Position numbers and translations under genes: made by a program | In this document: positions 17,827-26,787 of the stretch, piece by piece | Layout: every line of letters starts with the position of its first letter | How positions within the stretch are numbered: position 1 is the first letter of the stretch | The notes under the pieces: generated by a model | The model's database searches: none | Told to the model about the DNA's origin: nothing | What the model saw: only the letters and a program-made list of their open reading frames with translations | Origin: Pseudobythopirellula maris | GTDB taxonomy: Bacteria; Planctomycetota; Planctomycetia; Pirellulales; Lacipirellulaceae | Assembly (NCBI RefSeq): GCF_007859945.1 | Contig: NZ_SJPQ01000001.1 | Span: forward strand, 1,364,001 to 1,428,000 | Length of the DNA stretch: 64,000 nucleotides | Reading direction: 5' to 3'

Positions 17827-17908
17827 ATGACCAAGGACCAAGCCCCAATGACCAATAGCGAGCGTCGCGGCAGCGCGTTTTGGTCATTGGGTCTTGGTCA
17901 TTGGGTCT
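17827..17908. repeat. Fold-back repeat (TGACCAAG word family)
   Basis: The left arm 17827-17855 and right arm 17880-17908 are long near-perfect inverted repeats built from the words ATGACCAAGGACCAAG and CCCAATGACCAA, around a 24-base core. The right arm includes the stop codon (17898-17900) and last codons of the GNAT gene. Confidence 0.8.
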
Positions 17909-18395
17909 TGTCTGCCAGCACCATGTGCCAGTAGCCCACGTCGAGCCAGCGGTCGAACTTGCGGCCGACCTCGGTGTAGTGGGCCGCCTTCTTGAAGCCG
18001 AGCTTGTCGTGCATCGCCACACTCGCCGGGTTGGGGAGCGTCACCCCGGCCACCACGGCGTGCACGTCGCACGCCGGCAACCGGCCGAGCAGCGCCCGGT
18101 AGAGGTCGGGCCCGTGGCCCTTGCCGCGGCGGTCGTGGGCGACGTAGACGCTCGTCTCGACCGTGTGGCGGTAGGCGCTGCGTGTCTGCCAGTGGCGGGC
18201 GTAGGCGTAGCCCACGAGGGCGCCGTCTTCCTCTAGCAAGAGCCAAGGGAACCGCTCGTTCACCTCACGCATCCGCGCGGCGATCGCCTCGGCCGTGACC
18301 GGCTCCTCCTCGAAGGTGACCGTCGACTCGCGGACGTAGTGGTTGTAGAGCTCGGCGATCGCGGCGGCGTCGGCGGGCGTGGCGTCTCGGATCAT
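17898..18395 (-). CDS. GNAT-family N-acetyltransferase (phosphinothricin-acetyltransferase-like)
   Basis: A 165-residue acetyltransferase. It opens IRDATPADAAAIAELYNHYV, then has ESTVTFEEEPV, VGYAYARHW and the acetyl-CoA-binding loop DRRGKGHGPDLYRALL, followed by LPNPASVAMHDKLGFKKAAHYTEVGRKFDRW. This set is characteristic of the PAT/YncA subgroup acting on phosphinothricin, methionine sulfone or related amino acids; the true substrate is unknown. The second Gly in the usual R/Q-x-x-G-x-G/A motif is present. The last codons (KTQ, stop) come from a repeat arm, so the original C-terminus may have been replaced. Confidence 0.9.
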   Translation of the reverse strand: MIRDATPADAAAIAELYNHYVRESTVTFEEEPVTAEAIAARMREVNERFPWLLLEEDGALVGYAYARHWQTRSAYRHTVETSVYVAHDRRGKGHGPDLYRALLGRLPACDVHAVVAGVTLPNPASVAMHDKLGFKKAAHYTEVGRKFDRWLDVGYWHMVLADKTQ

Positions 18396-18571
18396 AGGAG
18401 GGGAGGGGAAACTATCAGAAGGTTCAGATGTGGGTGGCGTCTCCGACGCCGATTCGATTGTTTTAGCCGTGGTCTTACGGGCGACACGTTATCGGCGCCG
18501 GAGACGCCTCCCGCAGCCCAGCTTCATTTCCCTCATCACGAACTCTCTCAGATTCCATTGATTGGATTCGC

Positions 18572-21500
18572 TCACGCCTTGACCGCCATCACCTGCAGCT
18601 CGGCCTCGGCGTCGCCCACCTTAGCGGCCGCGGAGCCGGCGCCGAGCACCGCTCGGACCTCGAGTTTCTCGGCCAGGGTCTCGCTCGCCAGGTAGTCGTG
18701 GAACTGCTCGATCGCCGACTTCAGCAGGTCCGACTCGGTAGCGATGTACACCTCCACGCGGTCGGTGAACTCGCAGCCGATCTCCTTGCGACGGTCTTGG
18801 ATCGCCCGCTTGAGGTCTTGCGCCAGGCCCTCGCGCCTCAGGTCGTCGGTGAGCTCGGTCGACAGGACCACGACCACGCCGCGGTCGTTCGCGGCCGCCC
18901 AGCCCTCCTTCGCCGTGATGCGGACCTCGACCTCCTCGGGCAGCAACTCGACCTCTTGGCCGTCGACGGTGAGGTTGATCTTGCCGTTGTCGCGCAGGTT
19001 CTCGAGCAGCTCCGAGCCGCTCTGCTGGTTGAGCGCCTGCTTGACCTTCGGCATCAGCTTGCCGAGCTTCTTGCCCAAGAGCTTGAAATTGGGCAGCACC
19101 TCGTGGTCGACGTACTTCTCGGGGTTGTCGGAGAACTCGACCGCCTTGACGTTCAGCTCGCCGGCGATCACCGCGGCGTGCTCCTCGAGCCACGGCTGGT
19201 GGGTGTTGTCGGCGAGGATCACCTCGACCTTCGAGAGCGGCTGGCGGACCTTCAGGTCGGCGGCGCCGCGGGCGTTGCGGCCGAGCGAGGAGATCAGCCG
19301 CACGAGGCCCATCCGCTCCGACAGCTCCCGGTCGACGAGCATCGCGTCGGCCTCGGGGTAGTCGCAGAGGTGAACGCTCTCGGGGGCGCCCTCGCCGTTC
19401 TCTCCCTGGAATGGCTCGGCGAGGTTGCGCCAGAACGTCTCGGCAAGGAACGGCGTGAACGGGGCGATCACCTTGCTGATCGTGGTGAGGCACTCGTAGA
19501 GCGTCCAGTAAGCGTCGAGCTTCTCCTGCGACTTCTTGTCCTTGGCCCAGAACCGCTCGCGGCTGCGACGGACCCACCAGTTCGACAGCCCGTCGACGAA
19601 CTCGGTGATCGCCGAGCAGGCGCCGAAGTTGTCGTAGGCGTCCATCCGGTCGGTGACGATCGCCACCGTGCGGTTGAGCTCGCCGAGGGCCCAACGATCG
19701 AGCTCGTCGCGCTCGGCGACGGGGCGGTACGACGCGGCGGCTTGGAACTCCGCGGCGTTGAGCGCGAGCTCGGCGGGAGCTTGCTCCTGCGCGCGTACTG
19801 CCTCCCCCAGCCCCTCACCACCAGGGGGAGGGGAATAAACGCCCGCTTCGCGGGCCGGATCGAACCCGTCGATATTGGCGTAGATCACAAAGAAGCTGTA
19901 GCAGTTCCACAGCCGCAGCAGGAACTCGGGGATCGAGTCCTTGATCGCCTGCTCGCTGTAGCGGATCGACGACCACGGCGGCTGGTTAGCGAACAGGTAC
20001 CAACGCAGCGCGTCGGCGCCGTAGAGATCGAAGATCTCGCTCGGGTCGCGGTAGTTCCGCTTGCTCTTGCTCATCTTCTGCCCGTCCTCGCCGAGCATCA
20101 GGCCGAGGACGATGCAGTTCTTGAACGGGTGGGGGTAAGAGGTGAGAGGTGTGAGGTCGGAGGTCAGAGACTCTTCTTCCGACCTCTCGCCTCCGACCGC
20201 TGACCTCTCACTCCACAGCATCGTGCTGATGGCGAGTTGGCTGTAGAACCAGCCGCGGGTTTGGTCGAGGGCCTCCGAGATGAAGTCGGCGGGGAACTGG
20301 CTTTCGAAGCGCTGCTTGGCTTCGCCCTCGTTCTGGCCCTGATAGCCCCACTGCGCGAACGGCATCGCGCCGCTGTCGTACCAGCAGTCGATCACCTCGG
20401 TGACACGCCTCATCCGCGATCCGGCGGCAAACGGCGAGTCGTAAGTCACGTCGTCGATGTACGGCTTGTGGACCTTGAGGTCCTCGGGCAGTTCGGGGTT
20501 CGCCTTCTTGGCGTTCTCCCAACTCTCCGTGCCGGCGACGCCCGGCTTGAGGAGCAGTTCGTCGTAGCCGCCGATCGCCTCTTGCTTGCCGGTCTCTTCG
20601 CACTGCCACACCGGCAGCGGCGTGCCCCAGTAGCGTTCGCGGCTCAGAGCCCAGTCGACGTTCGACTCGAGGAACTTGCCCATCCGGCCGCCCTTGATGT
20701 GCTCGGGCAACCAGTTGATCGCTTGGTTGTTCTTGAGCATCGCGTCTTTGTACGACGTGGTGCGGATAAACCAGCTTTCGCGCGGGTACTGGATCAGCGG
20801 GTCCTCTTCGGCCCGCCAGCAGAACGGGTAGTCGTGCTTGTACTGCTCAAGGTGGTAGAGCAGGCCGCGTTGCTTCAGATCGCGGGCGATCTCCTTGTCG
20901 CACTCTTTGACCCAGCGGCCGCGGACGTAGTCGGGCGCCTCGTCGGTGAACTTGCCGTCGGGGCCGACGCAGTTGATGAGCGTGGGGCCCTCGCCGGGGG
21001 CGAACCGCGCCTGCTCGGCCACGAGCACCTCGTAGTCGACCTCGCCGAAGGCGGGCGCCTGGTGCACCACGCCCGAGCCGCTGTCGGTCGTCACGAAGTC
21101 GGCCGCCACGACGCGCCACGCCAAGAACTCCTCGCCGCCGGCGGCGAGCTTGCCCCGCTGGGCGCCGCCGAGCTTGAACGCCACGTCGCCCGGCTCGCCC
21201 GACTGCTCGCGCAGCGCCTGGCGCTGCTGCGCGCCAGCCAGTGTGTAGTAAGACTCGAACGGCGGCAGGTAGCGGCGGCCTACGAGCTCTGTGCCTTGGC
21301 AGGTCGAGAGCACCTTGAGCTCGCGCTTGAGCTTGGCGCCGATCGCCTCGACCAGGTCGCTCGCCATCACAAGCACGTCGCCCGTGTCGGGGTCTTCGAC
21401 GCTCGAGTACTCGATGCCCGGATTCACGGCCGCGAACTGGTTGCTCGGCAGCGTCCACGGCGTGGTGGTCCAGACCAAGAGCGAGGTCTTGGTGACCTGG

Positions 21501-22147
21501 CCGTCTTCGAGCAGCGGGAACTTGACGAACACGCTGGGGTCCATCACCTCGCGGTAGCCCTGCCCGACTTCGCCGCTGGAGAGCGCCGTGCCGCCCTGGG
21601 CCCACCACCAGACGATCTTGTGGCCTTGGTAAAGCAGGTCCTGATCGAAGAGCCGCTTGAGGCTCCACCACACGCTCTCGACGTATGACTGGTGGTACGT
21701 GACGTAAGCCTCTTCCAGGTTGACCCAAAAGCCGAGCCGCTCGGTGAGCCGCTCCCATTCTTTCATGTAGCGCCAGACGCTGGCCTGGCACTTCTGGATG
21801 AACGGCTCGACGCCGTAGGCTTCGATCTCTTCCTTCGAGTGGATGCCGAGCTCTTTGCAAACCTCGACCTCCACGGGCAGACCGTGGGTGTCCCAGCCCG
21901 CTTTTCGCTCGCAGCGGTAGCCGCGCATCGTGCGGTAGCGGGGGAAGACGTCCTTGATCGCCCGGGTGAGGCAGTGGCCCGGGTGGGGCATGCCGTTGGC
22001 GGTCGGCGGGCCCTCGTAGAAGACAAAGGGCTCGGCGCCCTCGCGGCGGGCGAGCGACTTCTCGTAAACGCCCCGTTCTTTCCAGAAGGAAAGAACGTCT
22101 TGTTCGAGACGGGGGAAGCTGACCTGTCCGTCGATCGGCTGGAACAT
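18572..22147 (-). CDS. ileS: Isoleucyl-tRNA synthetase with two repeat-derived insertions
   Basis: A class I synthetase of 1191 residues that charges tRNA-Ile. The HIGH-type motif is HPGH at about 55-58, a CP1 editing domain follows, and KMSKS ([10 protein letters not shown]) is near residue 692. The anticodon-binding part and a DUF5915-like C-terminal extension make up the remainder; this long form is the eukaryote-like type found in many planctomycetes. Two stretches look foreign: residues about 644-668 ([20 protein letters not shown] and on), just before the YPHPFKNC core motif, and about 770-782 ([12 protein letters not shown]). Both are encoded by palindromic intergenic-type repeats, yet the frame is intact. 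I start at the ATG at 22147; 19 further codons are open upstream but consist of repeat words. Confidence 0.95.
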   Translation of the reverse strand: MFQPIDGQVSFPRLEQDVLSFWKERGVYEKSLARREGAEPFVFYEGPPTANGMPHPGHCLTRAIKDVFPRYRTMRGYRCERKAGWDTHGLPVEVEVCKELGIHSKEEIEAYGVEPFIQKCQASVWRYMKEWERLTERLGFWVNLEEAYVTYHQSYVESVWWSLKRLFDQDLLYQGHKIVWWWAQGGTALSSGEVGQGYREVMDPSVFVKFPLLEDGQVTKTSLLVWTTTPWTLPSNQFAAVNPGIEYSSVEDPDTGDVLVMASDLVEAIGAKLKRELKVLSTCQGTELVGRRYLPPFESYYTLAGAQQRQALREQSGEPGDVAFKLGGAQRGKLAAGGEEFLAWRVVAADFVTTDSGSGVVHQAPAFGEVDYEVLVAEQARFAPGEGPTLINCVGPDGKFTDEAPDYVRGRWVKECDKEIARDLKQRGLLYHLEQYKHDYPFCWRAEEDPLIQYPRESWFIRTTSYKDAMLKNNQAINWLPEHIKGGRMGKFLESNVDWALSRERYWGTPLPVWQCEETGKQEAIGGYDELLLKPGVAGTESWENAKKANPELPEDLKVHKPYIDDVTYDSPFAAGSRMRRVTEVIDCWYDSGAMPFAQWGYQGQNEGEAKQRFESQFPADFISEALDQTRGWFYSQLAISTMLWSERSAVGGERSEEESLTSDLTPLTSYPHPFKNCIVLGLMLGEDGQKMSKSKRNYRDPSEIFDLYGADALRWYLFANQPPWSSIRYSEQAIKDSIPEFLLRLWNCYSFFVIYANIDGFDPAREAGVYSPPPGGEGLGEAVRAQEQAPAELALNAAEFQAAASYRPVAERDELDRWALGELNRTVAIVTDRMDAYDNFGACSAITEFVDGLSNWWVRRSRERFWAKDKKSQEKLDAYWTLYECLTTISKVIAPFTPFLAETFWRNLAEPFQGENGEGAPESVHLCDYPEADAMLVDRELSERMGLVRLISSLGRNARGAADLKVRQPLSKVEVILADNTHQPWLEEHAAVIAGELNVKAVEFSDNPEKYVDHEVLPNFKLLGKKLGKLMPKVKQALNQQSGSELLENLRDNGKINLTVDGQEVELLPEEVEVRITAKEGWAAANDRGVVVVLSTELTDDLRREGLAQDLKRAIQDRRKEIGCEFTDRVEVYIATESDLLKSAIEQFHDYLASETLAEKLEVRAVLGAGSAAAKVGDAEAELQVMAVKA
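19801..19831. repeat. Palindromic repeat inside ileS (GGGGGAGG type)
   Basis: CCTCCCCC (19801-19808) and GGGGGAGG (19824-19831) flank AGCCCCTCACCACCA. This sequence style is common in spacers of high-GC bacteria but here is translated as part of IleS. Confidence 0.7.
20143..20215. repeat. Fold-back repeat inserted in frame in ileS (GAGGTCGGAGG type)
   Basis: The left arm (AGAGGTGAGAGGTGTGAGGT and on) and right arm (complement of GTGAGAGGTCAGCGGTCGGA and on) are imperfect inverted repeats of about 27 bases around CTCTTCTT. The arms are made of tandem words GAGAGGT, GGTCGGAGG and GTCAGAG. The encoded segment has no counterpart expected in IleS. Confidence 0.75.
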
Positions 22148-22148
22148 G

Positions 22149-22357
22149 TAGGGAAGCTGTTGGCTGTTGGCGATTGGCTGTTGGCGGAGTAAGTCGACGC
22201 GCACCCCGCCTAAGAGCCCCTAATAGACCAACCTCAAGGTGCTCCCGAAAGGGAGTTCGGTTCGCCAAGAAGCGGACGAATCATCCGGATGCGGGGGGCC
22301 GGGACAGCGGATCCCCCCGGCCAGCAGCCGGTGGCTAACAGCTAAAGGCCAACAGCC
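22149..22357. repeat. Spacer bounded by inverted word repeats
   Basis: Left words GCTGTTGGCTGTTGGCGATT (from 22153) and right words GCTAACAGCTAAAGGCCAAC (from 22333) are inverted copies of each other around a core of about 130 bases with no gene. It separates ileS from the acidic-protein gene. Confidence 0.6.
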
Positions 22358-22363
22358 ACGCCG

Positions 22364-22771
22364 TCAGTCGTCAAAGTCGGCGTCGCCCGAGAACTTGTCG
22401 TCGGATTTGTCGTCCTCTTCCGCGCCGGGATCGGCCTCGGTGTCGAACTCCTCGTCCTCGGTGTCCTGGAACTCCGGACCGAAGCCATCGTCCTCTTCGG
22501 CGTCGTCCCACTCTTCCTCGAAGTCGTCGTCGAAATCGTCGTCGAAATCGTCGTCGTCGAAGTCGTCGAACGGATCGCTCGAGGCCTCGACCTCGGGGGC
22601 GCCGCCGCCGATCGCGTTGCCGCCGATCATCGGGCCGGCGGGCACGGGATCAGAAGGCGCGTTCTCGACCGGCGCGGGGGCGCCCACCACCGGCGTCTCG
22701 TCGGCCGGTTGGGAGGCGGACGGGTCGTTGAGCGGGTCGAGCGGGGACGAATCGGCCGCGGCCGTGACCAT
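22364..22771 (-). CDS. Highly acidic low-complexity protein
   Basis: 135 residues, with an Ala/Pro/Ser-rich first half and a second half dominated by Asp, Glu and Phe, including a run of FDDD units (DDFDDDDFDDDFDDDF) and a tail EEDDKSDDKF. No hydrophobic segment or enzyme motif. The regular Phe-Asp spacing resembles acidic RNA-polymerase or DNA-mimic tails but no family can be named. Stop at 22364 and ATG at 22771 give a coherent frame with the strong GC-third-position bias of real genes here, so I regard it as genuine though uncharacterised. Confidence 0.6.
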   Translation of the reverse strand: MVTAAADSSPLDPLNDPSASQPADETPVVGAPAPVENAPSDPVPAGPMIGGNAIGGGAPEVEASSDPFDDFDDDDFDDDFDDDFEEEWDDAEEDDGFGPEFQDTEDEEFDTEADPGAEEDDKSDDKFSGDADFDD

Positions 22772-22889
22772 CGCGGGCTTCCTTGTTATCGTGGCTGCGG
22801 TCGGAATGACAGGCCGAGCAGACGCTCGGCGGGAGGGCAGAATCCCTCAATCTATACGAAACGCCTGACGCGATTGTCAACCCACGGGG

Positions 22890-23039
22890 GAACCGCCAAG
22901 TCGCCAAGGACGCCAGGAAGAATGGAATCGACACGTTTACAGGATCGAAGTGGATAGGCTGGGGGGCTTCATCCTGCCGATCACATCCTATTTCCTGTGT
23001 TCCTGTCAGCTTACCTCCTTCTTGGCGACTTAGCGGTTC
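22890..23039. repeat. Fold-back element (GAACCGCCAAGTCGCC word family)
   Basis: Left arm GAACCGCCAAGTCGCCAAGG (22890-22909) and right arm ending CTTGGCGACTTAGCGGTTC (to 23039) pair with two mismatches over 21 bases. A second inner pairing joins ACAGGAT.. with CCTATTTCCTGTG. The whole spacer before the PIG-L gene is this element. Confidence 0.8.
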
Positions 23040-23060
23040 CTACCTAGAAAGTGCCGAAAT

Positions 23061-23798
23061 ATGAGTGACGACGAGCAGCTGGACGTGATCGCCGTCGGGG
23101 CCCACCCGGACGACGTGGAGATCGGCTGCGGCGGCACGGTCGCCAAGCTCGCCGAGGCGGGCTGGCGGGTCGGCATTGTCGACCTCACCGACGGCGAGCC
23201 GACGCCCGTTTCAACCGGCCCCGAGATGCGGATGGCCGAGGCGGCCGCGGCGGCCACGGTGCTCGGCGTCAAAAAGCGGATCACGCTGCCGCTGGTGAAC
23301 CGCCGGCTGATGGACGGCTGGGACGAGCGGGTCGCCCTGGCGAACGTGTTCCGCCGCCACCGGCCGCGGCTGGTGATCGGCCTGGGTGAGCGGACGCCCT
23401 TGGCCTCGCCCGACCATTGGCAGGCGATGCAGATCACCGACGCGGCGATGTTCTACTCACGGCTCACCAAGTGGGACGAGAAATTCGAGGGGACCACGCC
23501 GCACCGCATCAAGGCGCTGCTGCACTACTCGCTAGGCTACGAGCCATTCACCGCCGCGCCGGCCGGCACGGTGATGATGGTCGACATCGGGTCGACATTG
23601 GAGAAGAAGATCGAAGCGGTGAAGTGCTACGCCTCGCAGTTCCCGCCGGAGAAGGCGCAGCTGTTTGACCGCGTGAAGGCGATGAACCAGAGCTACGGCT
23701 TCGCCGCCGGCGTGGAGGCGTGTGAACGGCTCTGCTCGCCACGGCCGTTCGCGGTGACCGACCTGATGGGCCAGCTGGGGCTGGGCCGGCCGCTCTAG
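23061..23798 (+). CDS. PIG-L / LmbE-family deacetylase (BshB1-like)
   Basis: A 245-residue zinc-dependent N-deacetylase. The zinc motif AHPDDVEIGCGG (residues about 14-25) is exact for the family, and a further ligand lies in SPDHWQAMQITDAAMFYSRL. This layout is closest to BshB1, which deacetylates GlcNAc-malate in bacillithiol synthesis, but no other bacillithiol genes are in the window, so the assignment stays at family level. The nearby VMMVDI and EKKIEAVKCYASQF stretches also fit. Stop at 23796-23798 is closely followed by another fold-back element. Confidence 0.88.
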   Translation: MSDDEQLDVIAVGAHPDDVEIGCGGTVAKLAEAGWRVGIVDLTDGEPTPVSTGPEMRMAEAAAAATVLGVKKRITLPLVNRRLMDGWDERVALANVFRRHRPRLVIGLGERTPLASPDHWQAMQITDAAMFYSRLTKWDEKFEGTTPHRIKALLHYSLGYEPFTAAPAGTVMMVDIGSTLEKKIEAVKCYASQFPPEKAQLFDRVKAMNQSYGFAAGVEACERLCSPRPFAVTDLMGQLGLGRPL

Positions 23799-23808
23799 AG
23801 TTTGCTTC

Positions 23809-23962
23809 GAAGAATGGGTCGCGGATAAACGCGGATCGGGCGGATCGACGCGGATACATCTTGTAGGGGCCGCCCTCCATAGCGGCCCATGCCCTTACTG
23901 TTTTATTTTTTCTTCATCCGCGTCCATCCTTTCAATCCGCGTTCATCCGCGTTCCATTCTTC
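23809..23962. repeat. Fold-back element forming the leader of the aldolase gene
   Basis: The arms are built of words GAAGAATGG, CGCGGAT and AACGCGGAT on the left and their complements on the right, pairing imperfectly over about 50 bases. The right arm ends at the base before the ATG at 23963, leaving no room for a normal ribosome-binding site. The core includes a TTTTATTTTTT stretch. Confidence 0.8.
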
Positions 23963-24640
23963 ATGGACACCAATCAGCTCAAAGCCGAATTCTGCGAGAT
24001 CGGCCGGCGGATTTACGCCAAGGGCTTCGCCGCCGGCAACGACGGCAACCTTTCTTACTGCACCGGCCCGGACGAAGTGCTTTGCACGCCGACGATGATC
24101 TGTAAGGGTTTTATGGAGCCCGCAGACATGTGCTTGGTCGATCTCCAAGGCACGCAGCTCGAGGGCCGGCGGGCGCCGTCGAGCGAGATCCTCATGCACC
24201 TGGCGATCTACCAGGAACAGCCCGCAGCGAAGGCCGTGGTGCACTGCCACCCGCCGCACGCCACGGCGTTTGCCGTGGCCGGCGAGCCGGTGCCGCAGGG
24301 CGTGCTGCCCGAGGTCGAGATGTACCTGGGCGAGATCCCCACGTCGCCCTACGCCACGCCCGGCACGCCACGGCTGGGCGACTCGATCCGCCCGCTCGTG
24401 GCCCGTGGGGCGACGACCGTGGTGCTCGCCAACCACGGCGTGGTGGCGTGGGCCGACACGGTGGAGCGGGCCTTCTGGCGCGTCGAGCTGCTCGACGCCT
24501 ACTGCCGCATCTTGCTGCTGGCCCGGCAGCTCGGCGCCCCGCAGCCGCTGCCCGATGGGGAAATCCGCTCGATCCTCCAGGCCAAGGCGGCCCAGGGGCT
24601 GAGCGATCCGCGGATCGTGGACGGCGTGGTCCAGGATTAA
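23963..24640 (+). CDS. Class II aldolase/adducin-family protein
   Basis: A 225-residue zinc-dependent aldolase or epimerase of the FucA/AraD family. Visible elements are GNDGNLSY (phosphate-binding loop), the zinc ligands in HCHPPHA and the third His in VLANHGVVAW. The acid residue is likely within EVEMYLGEIPTSPY. Members cleave L-fuculose-1-P, L-ribulose-5-P (epimerase) or methylthioribulose-1-P (dehydratase); sequence alone does not choose between these. The start codon immediately abuts a repeat, so initiation may be leaderless-like or rely on structure. It reads in the same direction as the upstream PIG-L gene. Confidence 0.88.
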   Translation: MDTNQLKAEFCEIGRRIYAKGFAAGNDGNLSYCTGPDEVLCTPTMICKGFMEPADMCLVDLQGTQLEGRRAPSSEILMHLAIYQEQPAAKAVVHCHPPHATAFAVAGEPVPQGVLPEVEMYLGEIPTSPYATPGTPRLGDSIRPLVARGATTVVLANHGVVAWADTVERAFWRVELLDAYCRILLLARQLGAPQPLPDGEIRSILQAKAAQGLSDPRIVDGVVQD

Positions 24641-24682
24641 GCGGCCGCCCGCCCGTCGTTCGGCTGAATGCTAGGGTGTAGG

Positions 24683-24761
24683 GGCGAGCCGGGGGGCGTA
24701 AGCCCCCGGAGTGGTGCGGGTAACCGGGTTCCCTCCGGGGGCTTACGCCCCCCGGCTCGCC
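24683..24761. repeat. Perfect 28-bp inverted repeat (GCGTAAGC element)
   Basis: Arms at 24683-24710 and 24734-24761 are exact complements over 28 bases, separated by 23 bases. Each arm itself contains a smaller palindrome (GGGGGCGTAAGCCCCC). It would make a very stable cruciform or RNA hairpin; no T-run follows. Confidence 0.92.
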
Positions 24762-24805
24762 AACAACCCCGAGATTCAAAAGCCTTAACACTGCGGCAAT
24801 TCTGC

Positions 24806-24834
24806 TTTCTGCGCGTCGCCGCCGTGGTTATACT
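24806..24834 (+). promoter_or_regulatory. Candidate sigma-70 promoter for the SulP gene
   Basis: TTTCTG, 17-base spacer, TATACT; 130 bases before the SulP start. The -10 box and upstream TTCTG match the candidate at 14339-14367. Confidence 0.4.
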
Positions 24835-24964
24835 GCCTGCCCTGCAAGATCTGCCCTTCCCACCCCCTACGCGGCCGCCACGCCGATCCCGGCCTGCCGA
24901 CCGTCCCGCCTCCAGTTCAAGCGGCCCCCCGTTTTCTGCGCCCCGGTTCTCTCGATAGGGACCC

Positions 24965-26776
24965 GTGACCGGCGCGGAAGCCCCGGCCGGCGCCCCACCT
25001 TTCGGACGATTGATGCTCAACCTGTTCCGCTCGCAGAAGAAGAACCTCAAGAACGACTTGCTGTCGGGCCTGACCGTGGCCCTGGCCCTGGTGCCCGAGG
25101 CCGTGGCGTTCGCATTCGTGGCGGGCGTGTCGCCGGTGATCGGGCTCTACTCGGCTTTCTTCATCGGGCTGATCACCGCGGTGTTCGGCGGGCGACCCGG
25201 CATGATCTCGGGCGCCACCGGCGCGATGGCCGTCGTGATTGTCGCGCTCGTGGCCACGCAGGGGATCGAGTACCTCTTCCCCGCCGTCATGCTGTGCGGC
25301 GTGATCCAGATGCTGGTTGGCGCCGGGCGGCTCGGCATGCTGATCCGCATGGTGCCCCACTCCGTGGTGCTCGGGTTTGTGAACGGCCTGGCGATCGTGA
25401 TCTTCATGGCTCAGTTCGGCAGCTTCCAAACGGTCGCTGACTCGGGCGCGATGGCTTACATCCGCGGCCCCGCGCTGTGGATCATGCTCGGCCTCGTGGC
25501 GCTGACAATGGCGATCATCTGGCTCTTGCCCAAACTGACCCGCGCCGTGCCGGCCTCGCTGGCGGCGATCTTGGTGGTCACGGGCCTGTCGGTCGCGCTG
25601 AACCAGCAACTCGATCCCGGCTTGGCGGCCCGCAACCAAGACCGGGTGGTGCTCACCGTGGGCGACATGCTGCTCACGAAGGCGCGCTCGATTGCCGCGG
25701 CCGAAGTGACAGGCGCCGACGCCACGGGCCACGGCGCCGCTTCAACCCCAACCGCCGCCCACGACGGATCGCCCGAAGAGGCGGCCGCCGCGATGGCCGC
25801 CGTGACGCCCGACACGGTCGGGCTGAGCGCCGGCCTGCCGCGGCTCTTCTTCCTCGAATACGCCCTGCCGCCGCTCACGCTCGGCACGCTGTGGATCATC
25901 TTGCCGTTCTCCATCACGCTGGCGGCCGTCGGCCTGATCGAGTCGCTCATGACGTTGGCCCTGGTGGACGAGATCACCGAGACCCGCGGCAGCGGCAACC
26001 GTGAGTGCTTCGGCCAGGGGTTGGCGAACCTCGTGTGCGGCCTGTTCGGCGGCATGGGTGGCTGCGCGATGATCGGCCAGTCGCTGATCAACGTGAACTC
26101 CGGCGGCCGCGGCCGGCTGTCGGGCGTCACGGCGGCGGTCTGCCTGTTGGCGTTCGTGCTGTTCCTCGCCCCCTGGATCGAGATGATCCCGATGGCCGCC
26201 CTGGTGGGCGTGATGTTCATGGTCGTGATCGGCACGTTCGAGTGGGCCTCGCTGCGGATGATGCGCAAGGTGCCGATGGCCGACTACTTCGTCATGCTGC
26301 TCGTGGCCGGTTACACGGCTGTGATGCACGACTTGGCCAGCGCCGTGGTGCTGGGCGTCATCGCGTCGGCCTTGGTGTTCGCCTGGCAGCACGCCAAGCA
26401 CGTCGGCGCCGACGTGAAGTACAACGAGTTCGGCAGCAAGGTCTACCAGCTGCACGGCCCGCTGTTCTTCGCCTCGGCCACCTCGTTCAAAGACCTGTTC
26501 GATCCGAAGGACGACCCGCAAGACGTGGTCATCGACTTCTACTACACGCGGGTCTACGACCAGTCGGGGCTCGAGGCGATCAACTCGCTGGCTGAGAAGT
26601 ACGAGCAGCAGGGCAAGCGGCTGCACCTGACACACCTCAGCGCCGAGTGCCGCCGGTTGCTCGACCGCGCGGGGAATCTGGTCGAGGTCAACGTGTCGGA
26701 AGACCCGCACTACCACGTCGCCACGGACCGCATCGCGGCCTACGAGCCGTACGAGCACGAGCTGACGAAGGCTTGA
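24965..26776 (+). CDS. SulP-family anion transporter with C-terminal STAS domain
   Basis: A 603-residue membrane carrier. It begins with the SulP signature ([38 protein letters not shown]), has 10-14 hydrophobic segments, and ends with a cytoplasmic STAS domain ([16 protein letters not shown]... [19 protein letters not shown]). SulP proteins move sulfate, bicarbonate or C4-dicarboxylates, often with Na+ or H+; the ion is not predictable. A periplasmic or cytoplasmic insertion of about 70 residues ([13 protein letters not shown] region) interrupts the middle of the membrane part. GTG at 24965 is used; the ATG at 25013 ([11 protein letters not shown]) is a realistic alternative closer to the conserved start. 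Confidence 0.9.
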   Translation: MTGAEAPAGAPPFGRLMLNLFRSQKKNLKNDLLSGLTVALALVPEAVAFAFVAGVSPVIGLYSAFFIGLITAVFGGRPGMISGATGAMAVVIVALVATQGIEYLFPAVMLCGVIQMLVGAGRLGMLIRMVPHSVVLGFVNGLAIVIFMAQFGSFQTVADSGAMAYIRGPALWIMLGLVALTMAIIWLLPKLTRAVPASLAAILVVTGLSVALNQQLDPGLAARNQDRVVLTVGDMLLTKARSIAAAEVTGADATGHGAASTPTAAHDGSPEEAAAAMAAVTPDTVGLSAGLPRLFFLEYALPPLTLGTLWIILPFSITLAAVGLIESLMTLALVDEITETRGSGNRECFGQGLANLVCGLFGGMGGCAMIGQSLINVNSGGRGRLSGVTAAVCLLAFVLFLAPWIEMIPMAALVGVMFMVVIGTFEWASLRMMRKVPMADYFVMLLVAGYTAVMHDLASAVVLGVIASALVFAWQHAKHVGADVKYNEFGSKVYQLHGPLFFASATSFKDLFDPKDDPQDVVIDFYYTRVYDQSGLEAINSLAEKYEQQGKRLHLTHLSAECRRLLDRAGNLVEVNVSEDPHYHVATDRIAAYEPYEHELTKA

Positions 26777-26787
26777 GACTGAGGCCG

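Noticed and set aside
18572-22147. ileS as a frameshifted gene at the repeat insertions
   Set aside because: The frame is continuous through both insertions and conserved motifs flank them.
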